From assembly GCA_964463485.1 (NCBI GenBank), contig CAYXDO010000021.1, forward strand, positions 31,818 to 95,817: a DNA stretch of 64,000 bases, written 5' to 3'. The number at the start of each line of letters is the position of its first letter. Within the stretch, counting starts at the first letter, position 1. Shown here piece by piece: positions 22,852 through 32,535 of the stretch. A program made the translations under genes and the position numbers. This DNA is from CAYXDO01 sp964463485 (GTDB lineage: Bacteria; Myxococcota; Kuafuiibacteriia; Kuafuiibacteriales; Kuafuiibacteriaceae). The notes beneath the pieces were generated by a model. That model was not told the DNA's origin. It ran no database searches and worked only from the letters and a program-made list of their open reading frames with translations.

Positions 22852-23163
22852 CTAGTTGGCTTTCAAGTTGCGACCAATTATCCAAGGCCATCCCGTCAGG
22901 CTTCGGAGCCCCTTCTTGTTCGCTGCCAGGCGCGGAAGCCCCTCTTTTAGCTGCGTGGTAACTCCCTCCAAGGAGTCGAAGACTCGGTTCGGGAACTCCT
23001 TATCCCGGAGGTCGTCCCACACATGCTCTTGCGGGTTCAGCTCTGGGGAGTAGCCAGGCAGGCGATGTAGTCTCATGTTCTTGGGCACCTCAAGATCGCG
23101 CGACCTGTGCGAGCTCGCGCCATCCACAACCATCACGATGAAGTCTCTTCGATGAGCCCGGCT
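22852..23163 (-). mobile_element. IS630-type transposase, C-terminal fragment
   Basis: The minus strand encodes FIVMVVDGASSHRS, then MRLHRLPGYSPELNPQEHVWDDLRD, which are the second Asp and the PELNPxExxW motif of the IS630/DDE superfamily endonuclease domain, and an intact C-terminus with ITGWPWIIG-like sequence. The N-terminal half, with the first catalytic Asp, is absent; the homology stops at about 23163, where a different gene begins abruptly on the other strand. Confidence 0.75.
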
Positions 23164-23227
23164 TACCGACGCCGCGTATCGAGGGGTCCTCGACCAACTC
23201 AGCGACTTCGTCGAGCCCGAGGGCCGG

Positions 23228-24436
23228 TTGCTCGTCACGATCTGCAATCCGGATCGCGTCTTTGACGGCGACTCGTTCTTCCAGAGGCGACAGCTACCTC
23301 CAGAGGCGCGTCCCGATCGAACCTTCACTTGGACGAAGACGCTGCCCTCCGGCGCTCAGCGCCACGACGTTCACCGCCCGAGGGCCGAGCTCGAGCGCGA
23401 CCTCCGAGCTCGCGGGTTCGTGGTCGAACATGCGGAGGAGTCCCCATCCGTATCGCTCGAGGAGTTGAGCGACTCGTCCGACTTTCTGGCCTTGCTCCTG
23501 CGAAAGACCTCGAGTTCCCCAACCAGCCGCCGGCCGAGCCCGCCCAAGGTTCTGTGCTACCACCGCGTGTTGCCGAGTGACGCGAGCGACGATCTGGCTG
23601 ATTTCCACCGCGAGCGCGGCATGGTCGTGAGCACTCGAACCTTCGAGCGGCACCTGGAGATGCTGGCTGATGAGTTCGAAGTCATCAGCGTCCGAACCTA
23701 CCTGGACTGGCTCTTGGGTCGCGCAAGCGTCCCGGAACGGGCCGTCGTGCTGACCTTCGACGACGGCTACCGAGACTTCCTCGAGGAGGCCCTGCCCCGG
23801 CTGTCTCGGCACGGCTTTGCTTGCGCGCTCTTCCCCGTTCGCGCTGGCGCGGTACACTCCGAGTCGACGCCCTCCTTGACGCCGGCCTGGACGCCCGTCG
23901 ATGAGTTGTACCTCGTGCTCGCGGCGGCTCGCCGGGGTGGGCTCCCTGAGGCCGAAATCGCGTCTCTGGCCTTCGGCACGGAGAAGTACCGGTTCCTGCG
24001 GTCGAGCCCCGAGCAGCAGCGGCTCCAGCTCGACCAACTCACCGCGCGCTACGGAGCTTCGCAGCTCGGGCCTGAGTCCATTTATCTCGCGGCCGATGAG
24101 TTGGCCACGCTGCCCCCGGCAGTGACCCTCGGGGCCCACGGCACTCGGCACCAACTCATGACCACGCAGAGCTGGAAAGAGCTCCGCGACACGATGGTCG
24201 AGAGTCGCGCCTGGCTCCGATCGCTGCGGGACGAACCGCTCGACGCGAGCTTGCTGGCCTACCCGAGCGGCGCGCACGACGAGCTTGTGCGCGCGGCCGC
24301 GCGGACGACCGGCTTCCTGGCCGCGCTCGGCGTCGTGCCCAGCACGGACGACAGGGCCTTGTTCAGCCTCCCGCGGATCTGCGTCCCGGACGACCACGGT
24401 TTCATGGCATCCTTGGGCGTCGGAGAGAAGCCATGA
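23228..24436 (+). CDS. Polysaccharide deacetylase fused to the tail of a methyltransferase (5'-truncated)
   Basis: 402 residues from TTG 23228; the frame is open back to about 23163, where it meets the IS630 fragment. The first ~75 residues (LVTICNPDRVFDGDSFFQRR and ARGFVVEHAEE) look like the C-terminal strands of a class I SAM-dependent methyltransferase whose cofactor-binding half is gone. Residues ~105-402 are a NodB-type deacetylase: CYHRVLP, VVLTFDDGY (metal and catalytic Asp), LGAHGTRHQL (metal His) and LAYPSGAHDELV. The stop overlaps the next gene (ATGA). It probably worked in surface-polysaccharide modification; the missing front makes it a likely partial gene, although the deacetylase half is complete. 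Confidence 0.7.
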   Translation: MLVTICNPDRVFDGDSFFQRRQLPPEARPDRTFTWTKTLPSGAQRHDVHRPRAELERDLRARGFVVEHAEESPSVSLEELSDSSDFLALLLRKTSSSPTSRRPSPPKVLCYHRVLPSDASDDLADFHRERGMVVSTRTFERHLEMLADEFEVISVRTYLDWLLGRASVPERAVVLTFDDGYRDFLEEALPRLSRHGFACALFPVRAGAVHSESTPSLTPAWTPVDELYLVLAAARRGGLPEAEIASLAFGTEKYRFLRSSPEQQRLQLDQLTARYGASQLGPESIYLAADELATLPPAVTLGAHGTRHQLMTTQSWKELRDTMVESRAWLRSLRDEPLDASLLAYPSGAHDELVRAAARTTGFLAALGVVPSTDDRALFSLPRICVPDDHGFMASLGVGEKP

Positions 24437-24996
24437 AGAGCAAGAGAAGGCCCCAAGTCTCCGTGATCGGCGACGCCAGAGTCGAAGCCCGCGGCGCTCG
24501 CGCAACTCACGCCTACGAGGTCGGCCGCCTGCTGGTGACGCGAGGCGCGAGAGTCGTGACGGGGGGACTCGGCGGAGTCATGACGGAGGCCCATCGAGGA
24601 GCACGAGAGTCCTCGGGTTACTTCGAGGGTGCGACGATCGCGATTCTGCCGGGCTATGATCCGGAAAAAGCCAACGAGTGGGCCGACATTGTGCTGCCGA
24701 CGGGTCTCGGCATCGCCCGCAACCTCGTCGTTGCCCAGTCGGACGCGCTGATCGTAATCGGCGGTGGCGCGGGAACGCTCTCGGAGGTGGCCTTCGCCTG
24801 GCAGCTTCGGCGACCCATCGTAGCTCTGGGCTCGGAAGGTTGGTCGGGCGAGCTGGGCGGAAGACGAATCGACAAACGCGATCGCAAGACCCGGATCCCA
24901 GAGCAAGACCAAATTCACGTCGCGAAGTCTCCGGAAGAGGCGGTGGAGCGGGCTCTTGCCCTGATTCCCGAGCACACGAGGATCCGCGGCGTCTGA
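24433..24996 (+). CDS. TIGR00725/LOG-like nucleotide-binding (SLOG) family protein
   Basis: 187 residues. A Rossmann-like fold with VSVIGDARV, GARVVTGGLGGVMTEAHRGA and VLPTGLGIARNLVVAQSDAL, then IVIGGGAGTLSEVAFAW, the GGxGTxxE signature of the LOG/SLOG superfamily (cytokinin-activating LOG enzymes hydrolyse nucleotide monophosphates; TIGR00725 members are mostly uncharacterised). ATG 24433 overlaps the preceding stop by four bases. Stand-alone SLOG proteins may bind or cleave nucleotides; which one is not visible here. Confidence 0.8.
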   Translation: MKSKRRPQVSVIGDARVEARGARATHAYEVGRLLVTRGARVVTGGLGGVMTEAHRGARESSGYFEGATIAILPGYDPEKANEWADIVLPTGLGIARNLVVAQSDALIVIGGGAGTLSEVAFAWQLRRPIVALGSEGWSGELGGRRIDKRDRKTRIPEQDQIHVAKSPEEAVERALALIPEHTRIRGV

Positions 24997-25108
24997 TGTG
25001 AATCGGGAGCGACGCGGACCTCGGTCGGGCACGGGCAGGCAGCATTCCAGCTTGCCTCTGGGCTCGGAAGGTCGCCGCAATGAGTCTGGCTGACGAACAG
25101 CCACGGCC

Positions 25109-27951
25109 TCCTCCAGGTCGCGATTCGTGGATTTGACCGAAGCTTCGGGCACTCGACGCAACTCAGCCAGCAGCGACTTTGGTCTCTTGATAGAGCCACG
25201 CCGGCATTGGGCTCTCGAGCTCCCACTGAATCTGCATGGGTCGCCCCCCTCGGTGCTCGAGATAGAACGCTCGCCCGAGCAGCGTGTACGGCATCGTGAC
25301 GCCGCGGGCGTCCTTCTTTCTCGAGCGAACGAAGAGCAGCACTCGGTTTTTGGCTCCCAACCTCGTCGCAATGTACCTCCGACCCGTGGATGTCCCCTCG
25401 TGGCAGCTACTCTGTGACTCCCAGTGGAAGCGCGTCGCCGAGATTGCATAGTCGTTGTAGAGCGTCGTCGGAGAGTAGTCTTGCTCGCTCTTCTCGAGCG
25501 TCACGAAGAGGAGGTCGGCCTCTCGTCGCTTCACCTGGTAGACTCCGGTTTGGATGCGTTTGACGCCGCCCTTCTTGCTGCGCTCGTCGAACGCGGCGAA
25601 GATTTCATCGAGAGAGTACGTGCCATGCACGTGCAGCGGCACTCCAGGCATGTCGAGGGGCCAAGTCACACGTCGTACTCGGTCACGGAGCAAAGTGAGC
25701 AACTGGGCGAGCTCGTCGCGATGCGAGCTGCTCTGCCAGAGCGCGTCCCACGCCTTCTGCATGTCCGAGAACGGTTTGCGCACGAAGCCGAACAGCACGA
25801 ACAGCATTCGCTGCAACGGTTCACCCGCGCTCGCACGGGGCGCAGACGAAGCCGCTACCAACTCGGCGAAGCCTTTCAGTCGTGAGGCATCATCGAGATG
25901 CAGCATGCGCCCAAATCCGCGTGTGATGATCTCGTCTAGAGGGCCAGCTGCGCCGACGTCGAAGCCGGCCGCCTGACGGAGCGTCGTCCAGCAGCGCCCG
26001 CCAGAATAGACGTCTTCGAGATCGAGCCCCGCCTCGATGAGGAACTTCGCGAGCGTAGTTTGCTCGCCGAGTCCGCGCAGATCTTCGACCAGCGCCTTCA
26101 TGCCTGTACCCAGCTGCGCTCGTACGTTTGCGAGCACTCTCTCCTGAGCCTCGCGATCGAGCTGAATCACGCAGCCGCTTGGGAGAGACGGGAAGCCCAG
26201 CGCGATCTCGCGCTCGACGCTCCGCCGTGTACCGCCCACGATCGCGCGGTAGCGAAGGTCGAACCGGAACTTGCGGTGCGCGTCGCCGATGAAGTCGAGC
26301 ACCGTGAGACACTCTTTGCGATCGCTCCGGCGAAGGCCGCGTCCGAGTTGCTGCAGGAAGATTGTCGCACTCTCCGTCGGACGGAGGAACAGCACCGTAT
26401 CGACGTCGGGGAGGTCCACGCCCTCGTTGAACAAATCGACCGAGAACAAGCACCGGAGGTCGCCCGACCTCAGCTCCGAAAGACGCGTCGCGCGATCTGA
26501 CGCGTTGGAATCCGCGGACACTGCGGCCGACGTGATGCCGGCCTCGTTGAAGACCTTTGCCATGAGATGCGCGTGCGCGACATCGACGCAGAAGCCGAGC
26601 GCGCGCATCTTCGACACGTCTGCGACCTTCTTCGCCGTTTCCTGCACCACGCGCCTCGCGAAGAGGTGGTCGGCCGTGTAGACGTTGCCGAGTGTCGTGA
26701 GGTCGTAGCGGCCGCGGGACCACTTCACGCCGCTGAGATTGGGGCCGCAGCCGATGCCGAAGTATTGGAACGGCGAGAGGAGGCCGTCGTCGAGCGCCTT
26801 CCACAAACGCAGCTCGGAGGCGATGCGGCCATCGAAGTGATGGAGGATGCTTTCGCCGTCCGAGCGCTCCGGTGTGGCGGTCAGGCCTACGAGGCAGCGC
26901 GGCCTCACGCGTGCGAGGAGACGCTCGTAGGAGTCGGCGGCCGCGTGATGGAACTCGTCGACGATGACGACGTCGAAATGGTCCGGCGGAATCTCCTCGA
27001 GGCGAGCTTGGTCGAGCGATTGGATGCTCGCAAACACGTGAGTCCAGCGATCGGGCCGCGTGCCCGCCACCAGCGTCTCTCCGAACCCTCCTTCGCGCAG
27101 CACGACCTCGAAGACCTTCTTGCTCTGTTCGAGGATCTCGCGACGATGCGCGACGAACAGCAGCCGATCGCGCGGCAGGCGGGTCCGCAGCTCTTTTGTA
27201 GTCGAGCGCGGCGACGATGGTCTTGCCCGTGCCGGTCGCAGCGACGACGAGGTTGCGGAAGCGCCCGTGTGCGCGCTCGGACGCGAGGTCCTCGAGAATC
27301 TCGCGCTGATGGGGCCGCGGCTGAACGTCGAGGAACAGGTAGGGCGCGAGCGCTCCCTTCTGCCCGCGCGTCACCGCCTCGTCGAACTCAGCCGGATCGT
27401 AGGGACGGAAGATGGACTCGTCCTCCCAGTACTGCTCGAACGTCGATGCGAACTTCTCGAGGATGGCTCCGTTGTCGACTGACGAGAGGCGCACGTTCCA
27501 CTCGAGGCCGTCGAGCATCGCGGCCGACGACAGGTTCGACGAGCCAACATAGCCGGTCGAGAAGCCTGTCGCGCGATGAAACAGCCAGGCCTTCGCGTGA
27601 AGGCGCGTGCGTGTTGTGTCGTACGAGACGCGTACGTCCGCGCCCATCTCGACGAGCACATCGAGCGCCCTCCGCTCGGTCGCCATCATGTACGCGGTCG
27701 TGAGCACACGAAGCGTCGAGGGACCCACTTCACCATCGGAGCGGCGAGAGAGAAAGTCGGCGAGCGGATTCAAGACGAGCCGAAGGCCGCTCCATTTGAG
27801 GAACGAACAGAGCAGGTCGATCCTATCGGCCGACGCGATCTCCTTTTGGACCTCCGGACCGAGGCTGAGATCGTGCGGTCCATTGACGAGCAGATCGCTG
27901 GACGACAGGGCGATGCGCGGCCGCGTCGGTACGATGGGCCTCTGTGGCGGC
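25109..27951. repeat. 2.84-kb direct repeat, copy B
   Basis: Matches 14137-16979 at an offset of 10972 with only two substitutions noticed. Right of 27951 the helicase gene continues to its natural start, so B is the parental or complete copy and A the truncated one. On the left, identity stops 113 bp after the stop of the SLOG-family gene, outside any gene. Confidence 0.95.
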
Positions 27952-28289
27952 TCCACGGGATCGAGCACCGCGAGGAGGCGGCGCGCGGGATGCGCGAGGC
28001 GGTCGAGCTCCGTGACCTTGCTCTTCGGTGCGTAGGTGCGAAGCGCGTCGAGGAGGTGATTCGCGAGCGCGAGCTGTTCGTTTGTCTTGTCCTTGCCACT
28101 TGGGACCGAACCAAGCGCGCTCACGATGCGTTGGTAAAGCACGCGTCCGATGGCTACGGGCGCCTGATGCTCCTCGAGCTCCGCGAGCTGTACGAGCTCG
28201 GCGGCGATCTCCGAGAGCTCTGCGTCGCGCGCTCGTGTGACGGGTTCGTCGTAGAGACCGGGAGCCGGATGGCCAGGGCGCTCGAGCAT
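25163..28289 (-). CDS. PLD / superfamily 2 helicase / DUF3427-type protein, copy B (one-base shift)
   Basis: Reconstructed product about 1041 residues. N-terminal ~120 residues specific to this copy (MLERPGHPAPGLYDEPVTRA...), then PLD-type domain (residues ~130-310, RLHAKAWLFH/VGSSNLSS), helicase core with AATGTGKT, VDEFHHAA, GLTATPERSDG and LQQLGRGLRR, and a DUF3427-like C-terminus. One extra T at 27194-27197 (plus strand) puts Walker A (encoded 27197-28289) and the DEAH box (25163-27103) in different frames. Removing it restores KELRTRLPRDRLLFVAHRRE without any gap. Such helicases occur in defence islands and mobile elements. Either a true frameshift inherited by copy A, a slippage site, or a systematic homopolymer error. 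Confidence 0.85.
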
Positions 28290-28372
28290 CGCGACGGGAC
28301 GTTCTCACGAATGACCGGCAGACTCTCTCTGGACCCACGATCTTCTCTCGTGGCAATCAGGCGCGCCTGTTA

Positions 28373-29059
28373 TCAGGGCGGTGCGAGGGGCAGAAGGAAC
28401 TCACAGATGAGGCGACCGGCCTCGACGGGGCGACACTGCAAGACCAGATGCGGTGCGTCGAGCACGTGAGTTGTCACATCTGGCCGAAGCCGCTTGACTT
28501 GGCTCAACGCCTTTTGACCCACCAACCGATCGCGGCGCCCTCCGAGGTACATCAAGGGCGCCGTGGAGCAAGCGAGCTGGTCTTTCGCGTCGACAGCAGC
28601 GACGGCCGCCAGCCGGGCGGCCAAGACGGTCGGCTTTACGGCGCGAAGTGCCGCCCGCAGCTCGAGAAGTTGATCGAGCCCGGGAGTCTTGCCGAGCAGC
28701 GCGGTCCGCAGGGCAAAGTTGGGCATTCGAAGCTCGAACAAGAGCCGGCTGAGCCACGTCGGTACCCAGCGGGCGAGGGTCGAGGGACTCTCGACGAAGG
28801 TCGCGACCAGGACGAGGCCCCGAACTCTGTCGGGATGTCGGGCGGCGAGCCCTATCCCGATGGGACCCGAGAAGGACTCGGCTATGATGCAGAAGGTTCC
28901 GGCGGGGATAGGAATCGCGTCCAGCAGTTGCTCGTACGTTTGAGGCTCGTCGGGCGGAAATGCGACGATTCGTGCGCCAAGCGCGGAGCTGAGGTGAGGG
29001 ATCAGAGGCGCGAAGAGTCTGCCCGTGCCGTCCATTCCGGGAAGGAGGAGCGTTTCCAT
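28373..29059 (-). CDS. Alpha/beta hydrolase
   Basis: 228 residues. LLLPGMDGTGRLF near the N-terminus supplies the oxyanion strand, IIAESFSGPIG contains the nucleophile elbow (G/E-x-S-x-G form, Ser about 65), LVLVATFVESP follows, and the catalytic Asp (GGRRDRLV) and His (DAPHLVLQ) are near the end. No signal peptide, so cytoplasmic. ATG 29059. Substrate unknown; it is the first core gene right of the accessory region. Confidence 0.85.
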   Translation of the reverse strand: METLLLPGMDGTGRLFAPLIPHLSSALGARIVAFPPDEPQTYEQLLDAIPIPAGTFCIIAESFSGPIGIGLAARHPDRVRGLVLVATFVESPSTLARWVPTWLSRLLFELRMPNFALRTALLGKTPGLDQLLELRAALRAVKPTVLAARLAAVAAVDAKDQLACSTAPLMYLGGRRDRLVGQKALSQVKRLRPDVTTHVLDAPHLVLQCRPVEAGRLICEFLLPLAPP

Positions 29060-29209
29060 GAACCTCGTTCGATGAACGATACACTCAGCGCTCAGCGCTC
29101 CTTCGAAGAATCGCTCGAAGCCCAGTACTTCTGTGTTTGCTGCGGTGAGGTGAGCTTCGAGGGGCGGTCGGGGTTCGGGGCCGCCGCCCCTCGAGCTCGT
29201 GAGGAGCGT

Positions 29210-30571
29210 TTAGCGGCGGCGGAGGCGGAGGCCGAAGAGAGCCAGGGCGGCGAGGATGATCGAGCCGAAACCAGAGCTCTTCGTCGTCGCGCAGCCTCCA
29301 GCCGTCTCGCTGTGGCCGTCGACCTCGAGCGCCACTTTGTAAGTCGCAACTCGCGCCGCGCCGGCTCCGTAAGCCTCGTCGTCGAACACGAGCTCGGCCT
29401 GGAGCGTCACTTCCCAGTGCCCAGGCGCGTCGAGCGCGAGCTTCGGCATCTCGAAGCCGCTCGACTGGTAGTGGTACTCGAAGCCGCCGTTCTCCGTCGT
29501 GAAGCCGCGGTTGCTGCTCGCGACCTTGCCCGCCGCGTTCTGAACGACGGCTTCGGAACCCTCGGGGCGCTTCTCGACTCGCCACGTGTAGTTGATCGGC
29601 GTGTCGATCCGGTTGGCGAGGAGCACGAAGCCCACTTCGTCACCCGCGGCGAGCGCGGCGCCTTCGGCCTTCGCCAGCGCGAGCGCTCCGACCTTGAAGG
29701 TGTCGAGCGGGTTCAGGCAGTCGCCGGGCTTGTTGTGATCGAACACGTAGCAGAGGCCGTCCGCGTCATCGACGTCGCCGCGCCCGTCGCGGTCGAGGTC
29801 GAGCTGATCGGGGTTGGCGACCAGCTTGGCGTTGTCCAGGTGGTTCAGGATCCCGTCTTCGTCGATGTCGACATCGCACGCGTCGCCCATCAGGTCGTGG
29901 TCCTTGTCACTCTGGTCGCCGTTGGCGACGCTCGGGCAGTTGTCTGCGCCGTCGAGGAAGTTGTCGAGGTCCTCGTCTCCATCACAGAGTGCGCTGTTGC
30001 GGTCGGACACGTTCGCGAGCTTCGGGCATGGATCGGTGGCGTCGCGGATGCCGTCCGCGTCGTCGTCCTCGTTGCAGGCGTCTCCGAGCGCAGCCGAATC
30101 GATCGTCTTCTTTTGGAGCGGGTTGAAGATGCTGGCGCAGTTGTCTTCGCTGTTCAGCTTGCCATCGTTGTCGATGTCCTCGTCGGCCGGATCGCCGAGG
30201 CCGTCGCCGTCCACGTCCTCCTGCATCGGGTTGGTGATCGCCGGGGCGTTGTCGCAAGAGCTGCCTACGCCGTCGTTGTCGCCGTCGAGCTGATCGCGGT
30301 TGGCGACGAACGGGCAGTTGTCGAAGTCGTCTTCGAACCCGTCGTTGTCGAAGTCGTCGGACGTCGAGTAGGTCTCGCCCATGTCCGTGTTGTTGATGAG
30401 GATGCTGCCGCCTCCGCAGCCGCAGCCGCCGCCGCCGCCGACGTCTCGCGGCGTGCCGCAGAACCCGGACGAGCACTCACCGGCGGCTTGAGCGCCCGCC
30501 GCTGGCTCCAATCCAAACGTCGCGGCCAGCGCGACACCCAACCCAACGATCCCGAACTTCACTTCTTTCAT
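29210..30571 (-). CDS. Thrombospondin type 3 repeat protein with MYXO-CTERM-like tail
   Basis: 453 residues from ATG 30571, chosen for GAGGAG six bases upstream. Signal peptide in the first 30 residues (FGIVGLGVALAATFGLEPAAGAQA), a Gly/Cys-rich stretch (GGGGGCGCGGG), then about six calcium-binding repeats of the D-x-D-x-D-G type (DFDNDGFEDDFDNCPF, DVDGDGLGDPADEDIDNDGK, DEDGILNH) and a beta-rich domain. The end GGCATTKSSGFGSIILAALALFGLRLRRR-type (Cys, hydrophobic helix, Arg cluster) is the MYXO-CTERM sorting signal of Myxococcota, which predicts attachment to or release from the outer surface. Calcium-dependent folding is expected. Confidence 0.85.
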   Translation of the reverse strand: MKEVKFGIVGLGVALAATFGLEPAAGAQAAGECSSGFCGTPRDVGGGGGCGCGGGSILINNTDMGETYSTSDDFDNDGFEDDFDNCPFVANRDQLDGDNDGVGSSCDNAPAITNPMQEDVDGDGLGDPADEDIDNDGKLNSEDNCASIFNPLQKKTIDSAALGDACNEDDDADGIRDATDPCPKLANVSDRNSALCDGDEDLDNFLDGADNCPSVANGDQSDKDHDLMGDACDVDIDEDGILNHLDNAKLVANPDQLDLDRDGRGDVDDADGLCYVFDHNKPGDCLNPLDTFKVGALALAKAEGAALAAGDEVGFVLLANRIDTPINYTWRVEKRPEGSEAVVQNAAGKVASSNRGFTTENGGFEYHYQSSGFEMPKLALDAPGHWEVTLQAELVFDDEAYGAGAARVATYKVALEVDGHSETAGGCATTKSSGFGSIILAALALFGLRLRRR

Positions 30572-30935
30572 GGTGACTCCTCGCAATTCGGCTTAAGCAA
30601 GGGAACTGCCAAACCTGAGCGCCTGAAATGACGGGCTTTTTTGGCGCGACGGGGCGGACCTCGGGAAAGATCTGAGGAGTCCACGCCCGGGCGCCGGAGA
30701 ATGTGGGAACGCGAGTCTACACTCGGGCCCCCGATCGAAGATCCCCCGAGGAGGCCTGGGGTCGACCGGCTCGACGTTCAATCGTTTGAAATCATTGCAG
30801 CTTCGTTGGAGACCCAAGGGAATCCCGGATGAAATACCATCCGCCAGTCATCCGAGTAGAAGCTGTGGACTCCACTCCACGGCGGACGAGATCTGGACCG
30901 TTGATCGGGGGTTCGGTACGGTCGCGCGGCCCTCC

Positions 30936-32369
30936 GTGGAGCAATTCGGTCGCTATCAGCTTCTGTCACGCATCGGCAAGGGTGGCATGGCAGAGGTTTT
31001 CCGCGCGCGCTTGGAAGCTCCCGCCGGTGGCGAGAAGATCCTCGTCGTCAAACGCATTCTGCCGAGCCTGTCGGCCGATCCGGAGTTCATTCGCCTGTTC
31101 GTGAACGAGGCGAAGATCGCGCTGCCGCTCACGCACGGCAACATCACGAGCGTCTTCGAGTTCGGGGAGGTGGACGGGCAGTACTACCTGGCGATGGAGT
31201 TCATCCATGGCCACGATCTTGGCGCGGTCCTTGCGCGCGCGCGCGACGAGGGGCGCCTCTTTCCAATCTCGGCGGCCCTCTTCGTGGGCGCGGAGGTGGC
31301 CAAAGGGCTCGCGTATGCGCACGGGCTCACCACACCCGACGGCCAGCACATGGCGGTGGTGCATCAGGACGTGAGCCCGCCCAACATTCTCCTCTCCTAT
31401 GACGGCGCGGTGAAGCTCAACGACTTCGGCATCGCGCGCATGCGCGCAGCGACCACCGCGGACTCCGTTTCTCGGGAGGTCGTCCGCGGCAAAGCGCACT
31501 ACTTAGCGCCCGAGGCCCACGAAGGCGGCGCGATCGATGGGCGCGTCGACTCCTTCGCGCTCGCCTGTGTGGTGTGTGAGATGCTGAGCGGCAAGAGCCC
31601 GTTCCAAGGGCACGACGAGCGAGAGCTGCTCGACGCCAAACGCTCGGGTCGGTTCACGCTCCCGTCAGCGCTTCGCGAGAACCTCTCGGACCTCGATGAG
31701 ACGTTGTCGCGCGCGCTCGAGCCCGATCCCAAGGGTCGCACGTCTGCGCGCGATCTCCAGGTGCACTTGACACAGCATTTGTTCCGAAGGGCGCCGGACT
31801 TTGGACCGCACGAGGTGGCTGCGTTTCTTCGCGATCTGTTTGGGTTCGAGCTTTACCGCGAGACGGTCGAAGGTGCAGGCCAAGAGGGCGTACGAGATCG
31901 GCTGCTGTATCAGCTCTCGAAGGCTGGGCTGGAACCGTCTGGGCGGGAGCTTCAGACGAGCGAGCTGCTCTCGATGCGGACGCTGGAGCTCGCCGGCGAT
32001 GCCGACGCCAAGGACGAGCCGCGGGCTGGGCGCAAGCTTCTCCTCACGGCGGCGATCGCAGCTTTGGTGGTGGCCGTTGGAGCCGGAGTTGGCATCTACA
32101 CCTACGCGCAGGAGCCCGCGCCGGTGGATCGTGACCCAAAAGCAACTCAGGAGGGTTTTGGATTTTTGTCGCTGAACGCTTGGCCGAGCGCGGCGGTGAT
32201 CGTGGACGGGGAGAGACTTCCCGAGCGGACACCGGTGATTCGGTACAAGGTGAAGGCGGGTCCGCACCGAGTCGTGTTCGAGAAGCCTGAGTTCGGCCTG
32301 ACCAAGGAAGTCTTGGTCGAGGTGCCGCTCGGGGGTGAGAAGACGGTCGTCGTCAAGCTCGATCGCTGA
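30936..32369 (+). CDS. Membrane Ser/Thr protein kinase with C-terminal PEGA-like domain
   Basis: 477 residues from GTG 30936. Kinase domain from FGRYQLLSRIGKGGMAEVF (complete Gly-rich loop) with VVKRILP (Lys), VVHQDVSPPNILL (catalytic Asp and Asn), LNDFGIARMRA (DFG) and APEAHEGG (APE). After a linker, KLLLTAAIAALVVAVGAGVGIYTYA is the single membrane span, followed by a short extracytoplasmic PEGA-like domain (LSLNAWPSAAVIVDGERLP ... VKAGPHRVVFEKP). The frame is open from TTG 30786, but that part looks non-coding. Typical myxobacterial signalling kinase; target unknown. Confidence 0.9.
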   Translation: MEQFGRYQLLSRIGKGGMAEVFRARLEAPAGGEKILVVKRILPSLSADPEFIRLFVNEAKIALPLTHGNITSVFEFGEVDGQYYLAMEFIHGHDLGAVLARARDEGRLFPISAALFVGAEVAKGLAYAHGLTTPDGQHMAVVHQDVSPPNILLSYDGAVKLNDFGIARMRAATTADSVSREVVRGKAHYLAPEAHEGGAIDGRVDSFALACVVCEMLSGKSPFQGHDERELLDAKRSGRFTLPSALRENLSDLDETLSRALEPDPKGRTSARDLQVHLTQHLFRRAPDFGPHEVAAFLRDLFGFELYRETVEGAGQEGVRDRLLYQLSKAGLEPSGRELQTSELLSMRTLELAGDADAKDEPRAGRKLLLTAAIAALVVAVGAGVGIYTYAQEPAPVDRDPKATQEGFGFLSLNAWPSAAVIVDGERLPERTPVIRYKVKAGPHRVVFEKPEFGLTKEVLVEVPLGGEKTVVVKLDR

Positions 32370-32535
32370 GTATAGCTCGAAAAGGAAAGTGTGCGACGCG
32401 TGCCGGAGTCGCTCAAGAAGTCCTCTGCGTCCGCGTGATTCATTGTCGATTTGACGCTTCAGTCTTCACTGGCTGACAAAATGGCAAATCCCTCTCTTCG
32501 GGAAGCGCCGCCTCTGCCCTTCGAGTTATGGGGCC

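Noticed and set aside
28448..30631. Plus-strand frame of 727 codons
   Set aside because: Antisense to the alpha/beta hydrolase and the thrombospondin type 3 protein, both with clear domain motifs; the Val/Glu-rich part arises from GAC-rich Ca-binding repeats read in reverse.
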